Notes under the pieces: generated by a model | The model's input: only the letters and a program-made list of their open reading frames with translations | Told to the model about the DNA's origin: nothing | Database searches by the model: none | Translations under genes and position numbers: made by a program | From: QYOJ01 sp964449285 | Lineage (GTDB): Bacteria > Bacteroidota > Bacteroidia > Bacteroidales > FEN-979 | Length of the DNA stretch: 64,000 bases | Direction of reading: 5' to 3' | Assembly (NCBI GenBank): GCA_964449285.1 | Contig: CAYUZX010000007.1 | Location: 5,406 to 69,405 of the forward strand | In this document: in pieces, positions 8,624-16,762 of the stretch | Numbering within the stretch: the stretch's first letter is position 1 | How the letters are laid out: each line of letters starts with the position of its first letter

Positions 8624-10345
8624 TTATGACATTGACATGATACCTTCTATTTCTGAAAGAATCTGTAAATCGGTAAAGTGCTTGCTGATGATGGCACCTG
8701 CCGGGCAAGCGGAACCGCAGGTTCCACAACCTTTACACAGGATCTCATTGACAGTAGAGACTTTGTTGTTTTCATCATAGGAGATCGCTTTGTAAGGACA
8801 AACACTGATACAGGTCTGACATCCGCAACACATTAATTCATTTACGCTTGCAGTAGTCACTTCAACAGGTACAGATCCCTGAGCAATTGCACCAAGGATC
8901 CGGGCTGCTGCTGCTCTTGCCTGCGCAACCGAATCAGGAATATCCTTTGGTCCCTGGCAGGTCCCGATAATATATACACCTCCGGTGGTTGTTGCTACCG
9001 GGTCAAGTTTTGGATGTTTTTCAATAAAGAACTGGTTCCCGCAAAGACTGACTCCAATGGCCCGAACTACCTGTTTTACATTTTCATGTGCCTCCATATT
9101 CACCATCAGGATCACCATATCGACAGGAACTTCAATGGACTGACCCGAAAGCAACTCATCCATTTCGATGATCATGTTGCAGTTATCTGACCTGTCAGCC
9201 TGATGGATGACCGGCAACTTCTTCTGCTGATCATACATCAGGAAGATGATCTGTTTATGCGTTGTAAGGGCGTAAAACTCTTCATGGCCTTTACCATATG
9301 CTCGCATATCGGCATAGATCTCAAAAATATTTGCTTCAGGCAAAGCAGCCCGTACCTGGTGGACATACTTCAGGGCAGCCATGCAACAAACCCTGGAACA
9401 ATACTCATGGTATTTTTTATTCCTGCTTCCAACGCAATGAATGATGGCCACATTCCGGGGTTCTTTCCCGTAAACTGTGAGAATTTTTCCGGCAAGGAGT
9501 TTCTCCTCAAATTCAAAGGATGTGATCACATCCGGAAATTCCTTGTAATTGTACTCCGAAATAACTTCCGGGTCAAACGGTTTTAACCCGACAGCTGCAA
9601 TGATATTCCCGAATTCAAGTTCAACAGGATCCTGTCCGTTGACGCTGATAGCCGTTTTGAAATTTCCAATATAGCCGGTCACTTCACGTATTTCTGTCTC
9701 CAGAAATACGCTGATATTGGGATGGTTATCCACCCGCTGTACAATCGGCTTGATCATCTGCTGGGCGCTGGATAGATGAGGGAATGTAAGATCAAACTTT
9801 TTGACCTGTCCTCCAAGCTGGTCACTCTTTTCCACCAGGTACACCTGCTTCCCGGCATTTGCGATCTCCAGTGCGGCTGTCAGTCCTGAAATACCTCCCC
9901 CTATCACAAGGGTCGCCGGATTGACATTGACAAACCGTTTTTGAAGCGGTTCATGATACCGCACGCGACGGATTGCTGCTATGACCAGGTCGATGGCTTT
10001 GTTGGTGGCTTCGGTGCGGTCGGTATGGACCCACGAATCCTGCTCCCTGATATTTGCCATCTCAAACAGGTATGGGTTTATTCCAGCCTTTTCACAAGCG
10101 GTCCGGAAAGTCAGTTCGTGAATTCGCGGAGAACAGGCTGCCACCACAACCCGGTTAAGGTTATGCAATTTGATGTCTTTAATGATCAGATCCTGGCCCG
10201 GATCCGAGCACATATATTTATAATCTTTGGCAAGTGTAACATTCGGCAAAGCCTTAACTTCATTTGTGACAGCTTCAACATCAACCATTTTTGAAATGTT
10301 GGTACCGCACCAGCAAACATAGACGCCTATTCTTGGCTCTTCCAT
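8624..10345 (-). CDS. hdrA: HdrA-like FAD/iron-sulfur protein, C-terminal-ferredoxin type (module 1)
   Basis: A 573-residue paralogue of the protein at 966-2696. It has the N-terminal VCWCGTNI motif (residues 10-17), the FAD motif VIGGGISGLTAALEI, the central YCSRVCCM motif, and two C-terminal [4Fe-4S] motifs, CCGCQTCISVCP and CKGCGTCGSACP. The ferredoxin insertion is absent. The next gene downstream is mvhD, so this is the HdrA copy most likely to contact the hydrogenase. It starts 4 bp after the stop of the membrane subunit gene. It shares long identical stretches with module 2, for example HPKLDPVATTT, which supports module duplication. Confidence 0.88.
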   Translation of the reverse strand: MEEPRIGVYVCWCGTNISKMVDVEAVTNEVKALPNVTLAKDYKYMCSDPGQDLIIKDIKLHNLNRVVVAACSPRIHELTFRTACEKAGINPYLFEMANIREQDSWVHTDRTEATNKAIDLVIAAIRRVRYHEPLQKRFVNVNPATLVIGGGISGLTAALEIANAGKQVYLVEKSDQLGGQVKKFDLTFPHLSSAQQMIKPIVQRVDNHPNISVFLETEIREVTGYIGNFKTAISVNGQDPVELEFGNIIAAVGLKPFDPEVISEYNYKEFPDVITSFEFEEKLLAGKILTVYGKEPRNVAIIHCVGSRNKKYHEYCSRVCCMAALKYVHQVRAALPEANIFEIYADMRAYGKGHEEFYALTTHKQIIFLMYDQQKKLPVIHQADRSDNCNMIIEMDELLSGQSIEVPVDMVILMVNMEAHENVKQVVRAIGVSLCGNQFFIEKHPKLDPVATTTGGVYIIGTCQGPKDIPDSVAQARAAAARILGAIAQGSVPVEVTTASVNELMCCGCQTCISVCPYKAISYDENNKVSTVNEILCKGCGTCGSACPAGAIISKHFTDLQILSEIEGIMSMS

Positions 10346-10349
10346 AGGG

Positions 10350-11504
10350 TTAGTTTATCGAGTTAGTTTTTGTTTTTCTGGGGACTGCATGTTTTTTAAG
10401 ATGCTGAAAATAAACGGCAAAAGGCCGGTAAGCAAGGTGAGACCATTTCGAAAATGGAACTTCGATCAAAATCATTGGGACCAAAACAGCCATATGAATA
10501 ATATAGAAAATATAGGTAGCATAGGGCATTCCGTAGATCCTGAAAATATGAATCAGAATTCCTGTTATTACGGTAAGTGTCAGCATTACCAGAAAAAGCC
10601 AGTCACTTACATGAGAGAAATAAAACTTCACATCCTTTCTTCTCATTCTTCCAGTAATGGCAACCAGCAAACCGAAAAGCAACCCAAAGGTGGCGTAATA
10701 GCCGAGTGCACGCTGCAGATGCCAGGCCGGTACGATCTTTTCGGTCTGAAACCAGGGAAGAAAGACAACCACAACGATAAACATGATGGTATACCCCGAC
10801 ATGAGAAACCAATGTGAAAACCAGTATCGTTTGTCATCACATTTCCCAAACTTGGGTTGAACTGAGAAATTGAAAACCAGCCGCCAGAACTCCCGGACAT
10901 GAACCCAAAAAGTAACCTTAGTATGGCCATGCTTCCAGATAATCTTATAATACATTCTCAGAATATTGGAAATGAGCAAACCGCCAACCACAATAGCCAT
11001 AGCCCAGTCGAATGCCTCAATGATATGAATGGGGGCAAATGAATTGATCTTTACTCCTCCCTGGGATGTCAGTTCCGTGGTAAACGAATAGCCCATCGCA
11101 GGAAGCCCGATTAGGAACGCGATCACTACGAGGACAGCGATAAGGAGAATGGATCCGATCTCCCAGACTTCGGATGTATAGAATTTTTTTGAAAGACCTG
11201 TCCAGTCATAAATGGAAGTCAGGTATCGTCGCAACGACATCATCAGTTCACCGGGGTTGGCATCTCTTGGACAAGTACTGGTGCAATCGCCGCAATAGTA
11301 ACACAACCATGGTTCAACGCTGGATTCGATTTCATTTTTCAAACCCATCTGCATCAACCTGATTTTTTTTCTTGGGAAAAGAAATCCCTCTTCCGAAAGG
11401 GGACACATGGCAGTGCATGTGCCGCAATGATAGCAGGCATTCCAGTCCCCAATGCCAAATTGCATCAGTTGATTACGAAGTTCGGGATGAACACGGACAC
11501 TCAT
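10350..11504 (-). CDS. HdrC/HdrE fusion, QmoC-like membrane iron-sulfur cytochrome b subunit (module 1)
   Basis: A 384-residue paralogue of the protein at 2715-3872 with the same architecture. Cluster cysteines are at 24/27/30/34 (CYHCGTCTAMCP) and 68/71/74/78 (CYYCGDCTSTCP). Several transmembrane helices follow from about residue 115. Histidine patterns shared by both copies are FSHWFLMSGY, SHVSDWLF, TGILIHIF and PFSKWSHLAYRPFAVY. It should anchor the complex to the inner membrane and react with menaquinone. Its start overlaps the upstream hdrA stop by 4 bp, so the two are coupled in translation. Confidence 0.87.
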   Translation of the reverse strand: MSVRVHPELRNQLMQFGIGDWNACYHCGTCTAMCPLSEEGFLFPRKKIRLMQMGLKNEIESSVEPWLCYYCGDCTSTCPRDANPGELMMSLRRYLTSIYDWTGLSKKFYTSEVWEIGSILLIAVLVVIAFLIGLPAMGYSFTTELTSQGGVKINSFAPIHIIEAFDWAMAIVVGGLLISNILRMYYKIIWKHGHTKVTFWVHVREFWRLVFNFSVQPKFGKCDDKRYWFSHWFLMSGYTIMFIVVVVFLPWFQTEKIVPAWHLQRALGYYATFGLLFGLLVAITGRMRRKDVKFYFSHVSDWLFLVMLTLTVITGILIHIFRIYGMPYATYIFYIIHMAVLVPMILIEVPFSKWSHLAYRPFAVYFQHLKKHAVPRKTKTNSIN

Positions 11505-13321
11505 AAATGTTTCTCCTCTAGTTGGACAAGTGTTAACTTATTAATTCGTTTCTCAATGGTTTCCAGTGGAATTGAAATAAGATCCTTGTAGATCTTTCCT
11601 TTCAGTATGCTTTGAATAGCCCTGGCAGCTGCAGCAGACCCCTGTGCAACAGAGTCGGGGATGTCTTTGGGTCCCTGGCAGGTTCCGGCGAGATAGATAC
11701 CACCACGACTTGTAGCTGTAGGATCGAGGTTGTAATGCACTTCCTCGAAGAACCCATCTTCCGACCTGGGAATACCAAGCATCCTGCTCAGATCCTGGGT
11801 CTCTTCCGCTGCCTCCAGGCCGACAGACAGAATGACCATATCTACGGTATTTTCCAGGATCTCCCCTTTCAGGATATCTTCTCCACGCAGGAAAAGCTTC
11901 CCATTTCTCTCCTCCACTTTTGCGGTTTTTCCCCGGACAATGGAAACATCTTCTTCAAGAATCCGTTCGTAGAATTCTTCATATCCTTTTCCAAAAGAGC
12001 GCATGTCGATAAAGTATTCATGGATCTCCGCTCCCGGAAGTTTTTCGAGGATAAGGTGGGCAAATTTTAGTGAGTACATACAACACACCCTCGAACAATA
12101 TCTGTTGTGATTTTTATCCCTGCTTCCAACGCAATGGATGATCGCAACTTTCTCAGGTTTCTCTGCCTCCTCTGTAAATATCCAGTTCCCTTTTTTATCC
12201 TGAGACCGCAAATGGATGTTTCCTCCGGTTGGTCCGGATGCGTTTAACAACCTTTCAAATTCAAGGGAAGTAAGGACATTTGGAAGTCTTCCATACCCAA
12301 ACTGATCCATCTTCTTTGCATCAAACGGTTTGAATCCCGTGGCCACAATAATGTTCCCTACATTGATGGTCATTTCATGATCCTGTTCATCAAGATTGAT
12401 GCAATCAGGAACCGGGCAGGCTTTGACACACGCCCGGCATTTTCCGGTTTTCAGGTAGATGCAACTCTCTGCATCTATCATATATTTATTTGGAACAGCT
12501 TGGGGGAAAGGCATATAAATGGCTTTTCTCATGGCAGTGCCATAATCAAACTCACTCGGAGCCTGAGCCGGACATTTTTCGGCACAGGTTCCACAGCCGA
12601 TACATGTCTGAACATTCACCTTCCGGGCCTTCTTCAGAATTTTAACCGTGTAATTTCCAGCTTCTCCCGATACCTCCTTCACCTCACAATAGGTCATCAA
12701 GGTGATGAAAGGATTCTGATTCACCTCAACCATTTTGGGAGTCAGGATACACGCAGCACAATCGAGGGTAGGGAAAGTCTTGTCAAAGGTGGCCATTTTA
12801 CCTCCAATGGTACCGGTTTTCTCAACCAGGAATACAGAATTATTGCTGTAGGCAATCTCCAATGATGCCTGAATTCCGGCAATTCCTCCCCCGATGACCA
12901 ACGTTGCAGGATTTACAGGATTTTCATCCGGGATTGCAATGGTTTCATAGGAGAGACCTGCAATCAGACAGGCAAGAACTGATTTCAGGCGATCCATGTT
13001 AAATGTTGTTCCCGTGAAATAGTCGTTAAAACTGGCAAGGATAACATGTGCCGGGTCTTTCCCGGCTATCGCCATGGCCTTTGAAAAAAGAGTTTTTACC
13101 GTTCCCGGTAGGATTCCGGCAATAATAATATGATCCAGGTCGTTGGCTTCGATCTTATCGACAAGGTTCTCTTCGTTCCATACAAAATCGTGGTACTGCC
13201 ATATTCTGGATACATTCGAAAATGTCAGAGAGTAACGTATCAGTTCTGCATAATCTATAGGTCTATAATCCGGACATTGTGGATTATAGAAAAAGATGCA
13301 GGTTTTTGCAGAGTTTCTCAT
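11501..13321 (-). CDS. hdrA: HdrA-like FAD/iron-sulfur protein, internal-ferredoxin type (module 1, first gene of operon)
   Basis: A 606-residue paralogue of the protein at 3883-5685. It shows the FAD motif VIGGGIAGIQASLEI, the signature TFPTLDCAACILTPKMV, a ferredoxin insertion (CIGCGTCAEKCP, then CRACVKACPVPDC), and YCSRVCCM. The N-terminal cluster motif has been lost completely (FFYNPQCPDY). No C-terminal ferredoxin is present; the protein ends in a helical tail. This is the promoter-proximal gene. The palindrome TTTGTTAATAGTTTAACAAA lies 6-25 bp upstream of its ATG. The ribosome-binding region is A-rich without a clear Shine-Dalgarno sequence, as is common in this phylum. Confidence 0.88.
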   Translation of the reverse strand: MRNSAKTCIFFYNPQCPDYRPIDYAELIRYSLTFSNVSRIWQYHDFVWNEENLVDKIEANDLDHIIIAGILPGTVKTLFSKAMAIAGKDPAHVILASFNDYFTGTTFNMDRLKSVLACLIAGLSYETIAIPDENPVNPATLVIGGGIAGIQASLEIAYSNNSVFLVEKTGTIGGKMATFDKTFPTLDCAACILTPKMVEVNQNPFITLMTYCEVKEVSGEAGNYTVKILKKARKVNVQTCIGCGTCAEKCPAQAPSEFDYGTAMRKAIYMPFPQAVPNKYMIDAESCIYLKTGKCRACVKACPVPDCINLDEQDHEMTINVGNIIVATGFKPFDAKKMDQFGYGRLPNVLTSLEFERLLNASGPTGGNIHLRSQDKKGNWIFTEEAEKPEKVAIIHCVGSRDKNHNRYCSRVCCMYSLKFAHLILEKLPGAEIHEYFIDMRSFGKGYEEFYERILEEDVSIVRGKTAKVEERNGKLFLRGEDILKGEILENTVDMVILSVGLEAAEETQDLSRMLGIPRSEDGFFEEVHYNLDPTATSRGGIYLAGTCQGPKDIPDSVAQGSAAAARAIQSILKGKIYKDLISIPLETIEKRINKLTLVQLEEKHL

Positions 13322-13326
13322 AAGTC

Positions 13327-13346
13327 TTTGTTAATAGTTTAACAAA
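13327..13346. promoter_or_regulatory. Palindromic operator of the hydrogenase operon (TGTTA-N6-TAACA)
   Basis: A perfect inverted repeat, TTTGTTAA-tagt-TTAACAAA, lies directly upstream of the first operon gene. Its core TGTTA-N6-TAACA (13329-13344) has the half-site spacing of Crp-family sites (TGTGA-N6-TCACA in E. coli). The same core occurs at 14148-14163 in front of the neighbouring Crp/Fnr gene. An imperfect -7-like element (minus-strand TATTTTG, 13343-13349) overlaps it, so a bound protein would probably block initiation. Repression is inferred; activation is possible if transcription starts elsewhere. Confidence 0.65.
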
Positions 13347-13420
13347 ATACGTCAAGTCAAAATCATTAAAAAATGACTTTGGTCAGGTTTTAAAAAAAAC
13401 TGAAAAATTAGTGCAGGGGA

Positions 13421-14131
13421 TCAATCATTCCGCCTTGCAGTAAATTGCAGGCGGGAGATATTGGAGAGAAATATTTTCCTCCCTTTGGTTTCAATCATCT
13501 TTGCCTCTTTAAACTCAGAGAGCAAGCGAATAACTGTTTCCGGAGCAGTTCCGATGATATTTGCAAGGTCGGTACGGGTAATATTAACATAGGGCAACGG
13601 TTGAGCAGGAGTTGTTTCATGGCAGGAGCGGCTAAGGAACAAGAGCGTTTCTGCCAGCCGCTGTCTCAATGGCATACGAGAGAGAGAGACCATTCGGGTT
13701 TCGGCCTCCTCCAGCAATTTACTCAGCGTGATGATCAGTGATTTGGTGCAGTCGGGATATTTAAGCATCAATTGAAAAAAATCGGCTTGCCTGATGAAAC
13801 AAACCACCGAATCTTCAAGAGCCGCAGCTGATACCGAATAAAGATTCCCGCTTAGAATAGCTTTTAAACCTACAAATTCAGTGGGTAAAGAAATGCGTGT
13901 AATTTGTTCACGACCATCATCGCAATGCTTGAAAATCTTGACTTTCCCCTCCCTCAGACAATATATACCCTGTGGTTTCTTTCCTTCAGAAAAAATCGTT
14001 TGTCCTTTTTTGTAGTATATAATGGACTTATTTTCATTGACGAAATGATGATCAGTATTATCAAGTTTATTGAAGAAGTTGTAGGAACTTTTACAACATT
14101 GCTCACAAATTACTTCTTCCGGAATTTTCAT
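13421..14131 (-). CDS. Crp/Fnr-family transcriptional regulator
   Basis: A 236-residue regulator with an N-terminal cyclic-nucleotide-binding-like beta barrel (YYKKGQTIFSEGKKPQGIYC, about 39-58), a long dimer helix, and a C-terminal winged helix-turn-helix (ITRTDLANIIGTAPETVIRL). Cysteines 9, 12 and 13 (ICEQCCKSS) lie at the N-terminus where Fnr proteins bind an iron-sulfur cluster, and others lie at 57 and 69. Redox or oxygen sensing is therefore possible but unproven. The gene precedes the hydrogenase operon on the same strand with a 99 bp gap and is divergent from hypF. Palindromes in both upstream regions point to autoregulation and control of the hydrogenase genes. Confidence 0.9.
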   Translation of the reverse strand: MKIPEEVICEQCCKSSYNFFNKLDNTDHHFVNENKSIIYYKKGQTIFSEGKKPQGIYCLREGKVKIFKHCDDGREQITRISLPTEFVGLKAILSGNLYSVSAAALEDSVVCFIRQADFFQLMLKYPDCTKSLIITLSKLLEEAETRMVSLSRMPLRQRLAETLLFLSRSCHETTPAQPLPYVNITRTDLANIIGTAPETVIRLLSEFKEAKMIETKGRKIFLSNISRLQFTARRND

Positions 14132-14144
14132 CTTTATTGTAAAG

Positions 14145-14188
14145 TGTTGTTAATTAGATAACAAATGTACAACTTTTAATTAACAACA
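14145..14188. promoter_or_regulatory. Operator region between the crp-like gene and hypF
   Basis: A perfect 12-bp inverted repeat, TGTTGTTAATTA (14145-14156) and TAATTAACAACA (14177-14188), spans the divergent promoter region. Its left arm is part of a second palindrome, TTGTTAATTAGATAACAA (14147-14164), whose core TGTTA-N6-TAACA is the same as in the site before the hydrogenase operon. The site overlaps the likely start of the crp-like transcript and lies about 50 bp upstream of the likely hypF start. Binding by the adjacent Crp/Fnr protein is inferred. Confidence 0.65.
14162..14169 (-). promoter_or_regulatory. -7 element of the crp-like gene
   Basis: On the minus strand this reads TACATTTG, a full match to the Bacteroidetes -7 consensus TAnnTTTG, 31 bp upstream of the ATG at 14131. 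No clear -33 TTG is found at standard spacing. The element overlaps the palindrome 14147-14164, as expected for autorepression. Confidence 0.5.
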
Positions 14189-14193
14189 TATAT

Positions 14194-14201
14194 TATCTTT
14201 G
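14194..14201 (+). promoter_or_regulatory. -7 element of the hyp operon
   Basis: TATCTTTG matches TAnnTTTG and would start transcription near 14208, 60 bp before the hypF ATG. No good TTG lies at the usual -33 distance, so the promoter may need an activator. Confidence 0.5.
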
Positions 14202-14267
14202 TCGATAAATTTAGTTTCAATCAACCAAAATTACTTGTCGGATGTACGGGTAATCGCGGTGTACTCA

Positions 14268-16547
14268 ATGGAAACAGCACTCAATATATATATTAAAGGA
14301 CTTGTTCAGGGTGTCGGGTTCCGGCCTTTCATATACAGACTGGCTACTCAGAGAGGGATAAAGGGATGGGTGAAAAACACCAACGAAGGGGTTGAGATCT
14401 TTGCACAGGCCGGAAGAGATGAGTTGAATGCCTTTATTCATCAAATCAAGCTTGATCATCCTGTTGCAGCGATAATCAACACAATTCGTACGATGCCTTC
14501 TGGTTGTGCTGAGATCACCACTTTTTCAATTCATACCAGTGAAAACAGGTCGTTGGAAGTTACCAGCATCTCTCCTGATATCGCCGTGTGTAAGGAGTGT
14601 TTGGAGGACATGCGTGAACAACCTAACCGTAAACATTATCCTTTTGTTAACTGTACCAACTGCGGGCCACGCTTTTCAATTATCAGGGATCTGCCTTATG
14701 ACCGGGAAAAGACATCCATGTCGGGATTCACGATGTGCAAATCGTGTCAGGAGGAGTATGATCACATAGTTGATCGTCGTTTCCATGCTCAACCTGTCGC
14801 CTGTGTGGTTTGTGGCCCAAAATACCAACTTAGCACAGGGAAGAAGATACTTGACGGAACCATTGATCAGATTCTCCTCAAGGTATCAGATCTCCTTTCG
14901 CAGGGGAAGATTATCGCCATGAAAGGCATGGGGGGATATCATCTGGCCTGCGACGCCTTCAACGAAAAAGCAGTACAAACCCTTCGGGAGAGAAAAAAAA
15001 GAGACGGGAAGCCATTCGCTGTTATGTTCCGTGATGTTGAGTCCCTGAAGAGTTATGCGCATATCAGTAACTTTGAACAATATGCGCTGCAATCGTGGAG
15101 ACGCCCGATTGTGATCGTCAAAAAAAGAATCCGAACCAATCATCCTGAACTCTCTTCGTCAGTCAGCTCCGGGTTGAATACCCTCGGGGCATTTCTTCCG
15201 TATATGCCTGTTCATTACCTGCTGTTCCAGGTTTTTCCGTTACCTGCCATCGTGCTTACCAGTGGAAATTTAAGCGCTGACCCAATTGTGAAAGATGATG
15301 ATGTTGCTTTGGAACAGCTAGTTACAATAGCTGATGCAGTCATGTCATATAACCGTGAAATTATTCATAGAGCCGACGATTCAGTCGTTCGTATAATGAA
15401 TTCAAAAGAACATCTGATCAGACGTTCGCGTGGGTATGTTCCCACGCCCATCCATGTTTCCCTTAACACCGATGGGATCCTTGCCTTTGGCGCCGAATTA
15501 TCATCCTGCTTCGGCATCGGCAAAGGAGAGAATGTGATTCTGAGTCAGTATATCGGAGACTTAAAGACCCTGGATACATTTATATATTATGAAAAAGAGA
15601 TGACTGATTTTTTACATCTCTTCAGGATGAAGCCCGAATTATTGGTTTGCGATCTGCATCCAGAATATTTTTCCACAAAAAAGGCCTCTTCGTATGCCAG
15701 TCTTCCCCTGATTTGGGTTCAGCATCACCACGCCCATATTGCATCATGTATGGCCGAACACGGACTTGATGAACGGGTTATCGGGGTTGCGTTCGACGGT
15801 ACGGGCCTCGGTGCGGATGGAAAAATATGGGGAGGAGAGTTCCTGGTTTGTGACCTGGCAGATTTTCGGCGGGTGCTACATTTCGAGTATATTGCATTGC
15901 CGGGAGGGGACCGGGCTGTTGAAGAACCATGGCGAACGGCAATAGCATATCTTTACCGCGTTTATGGAAAAGACTTTCTACAACTTCAGTTGCCCTTTTT
16001 AAAAACGCTTGGCAATAGCAAGATTTTACCCATTGTGAACATGATAGAACTGGGAATTAACTGCCCGATGGTATCAAGCGTAGGACGACTATTCGATGCT
16101 GTTTCCTCAATTCTCAACCTTTGTCTTGAATCCACATTTCAGGCAGAAGCCCCAATGCGGCTGGAATCCATAATAAGGATTGACTGCAAAGAGAGCTATC
16201 CGTTCAACATTGGGAAGACAATCAGGGTTGAGGAGATGATTAAAGGGATTGTTCAAGATGTGATGCAGGGAAAAGACATCTCCCTTATTTCGACAAAATT
16301 TCACAACACAATCCTTTCTATTATTTTTGAATCGGTGATGCTGACAGCAAAGAAAGAACAGATAAAGAAAGTGGTTCTTTCGGGAGGGGTTTTCCAGAAT
16401 AAATATCTAACTGAAAATATCCAACTGCAATTAAAACAATCGGGTATGAATGTATATTTTCAAGAACAAGTTCCTGCAAATGATGGAGGAATAGCCCTTG
16501 GACAACTAATTATAGCTGCGAAAAGGAGGACATTAGCATGTGTTTAG
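14268..16547 (+). CDS. hypF: Carbamoyltransferase HypF, hydrogenase maturation
   Basis: A 759-residue protein that converts carbamoyl phosphate into the thiocarbamate on HypE from which the active-site cyanide ligands are made. Domains in order are an acylphosphatase-like domain (GLVQGVGFRPFIYRL), paired zinc-finger motifs (CKECLEDM, CTNCGPRF, CKSCQEEY, CVVCGP), a YrdC-like domain (MKGMGGYHLACDA), and a Kae1-like carbamoyltransferase domain (QHHHAHIASCMAEH, AFDGTGLGADG, LSGGVFQNKYL). An in-frame TTG upstream falls inside the predicted promoter, so the ATG at 14268, where family homology starts, is chosen. It overlaps hypC by 10 bp and is the first gene of the hyp operon. Confidence 0.96.
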   Translation: METALNIYIKGLVQGVGFRPFIYRLATQRGIKGWVKNTNEGVEIFAQAGRDELNAFIHQIKLDHPVAAIINTIRTMPSGCAEITTFSIHTSENRSLEVTSISPDIAVCKECLEDMREQPNRKHYPFVNCTNCGPRFSIIRDLPYDREKTSMSGFTMCKSCQEEYDHIVDRRFHAQPVACVVCGPKYQLSTGKKILDGTIDQILLKVSDLLSQGKIIAMKGMGGYHLACDAFNEKAVQTLRERKKRDGKPFAVMFRDVESLKSYAHISNFEQYALQSWRRPIVIVKKRIRTNHPELSSSVSSGLNTLGAFLPYMPVHYLLFQVFPLPAIVLTSGNLSADPIVKDDDVALEQLVTIADAVMSYNREIIHRADDSVVRIMNSKEHLIRRSRGYVPTPIHVSLNTDGILAFGAELSSCFGIGKGENVILSQYIGDLKTLDTFIYYEKEMTDFLHLFRMKPELLVCDLHPEYFSTKKASSYASLPLIWVQHHHAHIASCMAEHGLDERVIGVAFDGTGLGADGKIWGGEFLVCDLADFRRVLHFEYIALPGGDRAVEEPWRTAIAYLYRVYGKDFLQLQLPFLKTLGNSKILPIVNMIELGINCPMVSSVGRLFDAVSSILNLCLESTFQAEAPMRLESIIRIDCKESYPFNIGKTIRVEEMIKGIVQDVMQGKDISLISTKFHNTILSIIFESVMLTAKKEQIKKVVLSGGVFQNKYLTENIQLQLKQSGMNVYFQEQVPANDGGIALGQLIIAAKRRTLACV

Positions 16548-16762
16548 GCGTGCCGGCACGGGTAATCCATATTGACGGTTCCGAAGCCACCGTTGCATTG
16601 GGGAGTGTTGAATACAAAGCCAGCCTCTTGCTGTTGAACAATGTGAATCCGGGGGATTATGTCCTGCTGCATGCCGGTTTTGCCATTGAAAAAATCGACC
16701 CGGTAGAGGCAGAGGAAACGATCCGTCTCTTCCATGAAATTTCAAACATGTATGAAGAATGA
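16538..16762 (+). CDS. hypC: HypC, hydrogenase assembly chaperone
   Basis: A 74-residue chaperone that carries the Fe(CN)2CO unit with HypD and delivers it to the large subunit. The protein begins MCLGVPARV; Cys2 is the conserved functional residue once the initiator Met is removed. GDYVLLHAGFAIEKID is the usual second half. The gene is embedded between hypF (10 bp overlap) and hypD (4 bp overlap). Confidence 0.96.
   Translation: MCLGVPARVIHIDGSEATVALGSVEYKASLLLLNNVNPGDYVLLHAGFAIEKIDPVEAEETIRLFHEISNMYEE

Noticed and set aside
8175..8729. Longer version of mvhD starting at 8729 (184 aa)
   Set aside because: The first 40 residues overlap the end of the upstream hdrA gene and have no family similarity; the MvhD fold begins at the ATG at 8609.
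14199..14267. TTG start for hypF 69 bp upstream
   Set aside because: It overlaps the predicted -7 element, and the acylphosphatase homology begins at the ATG at 14268.
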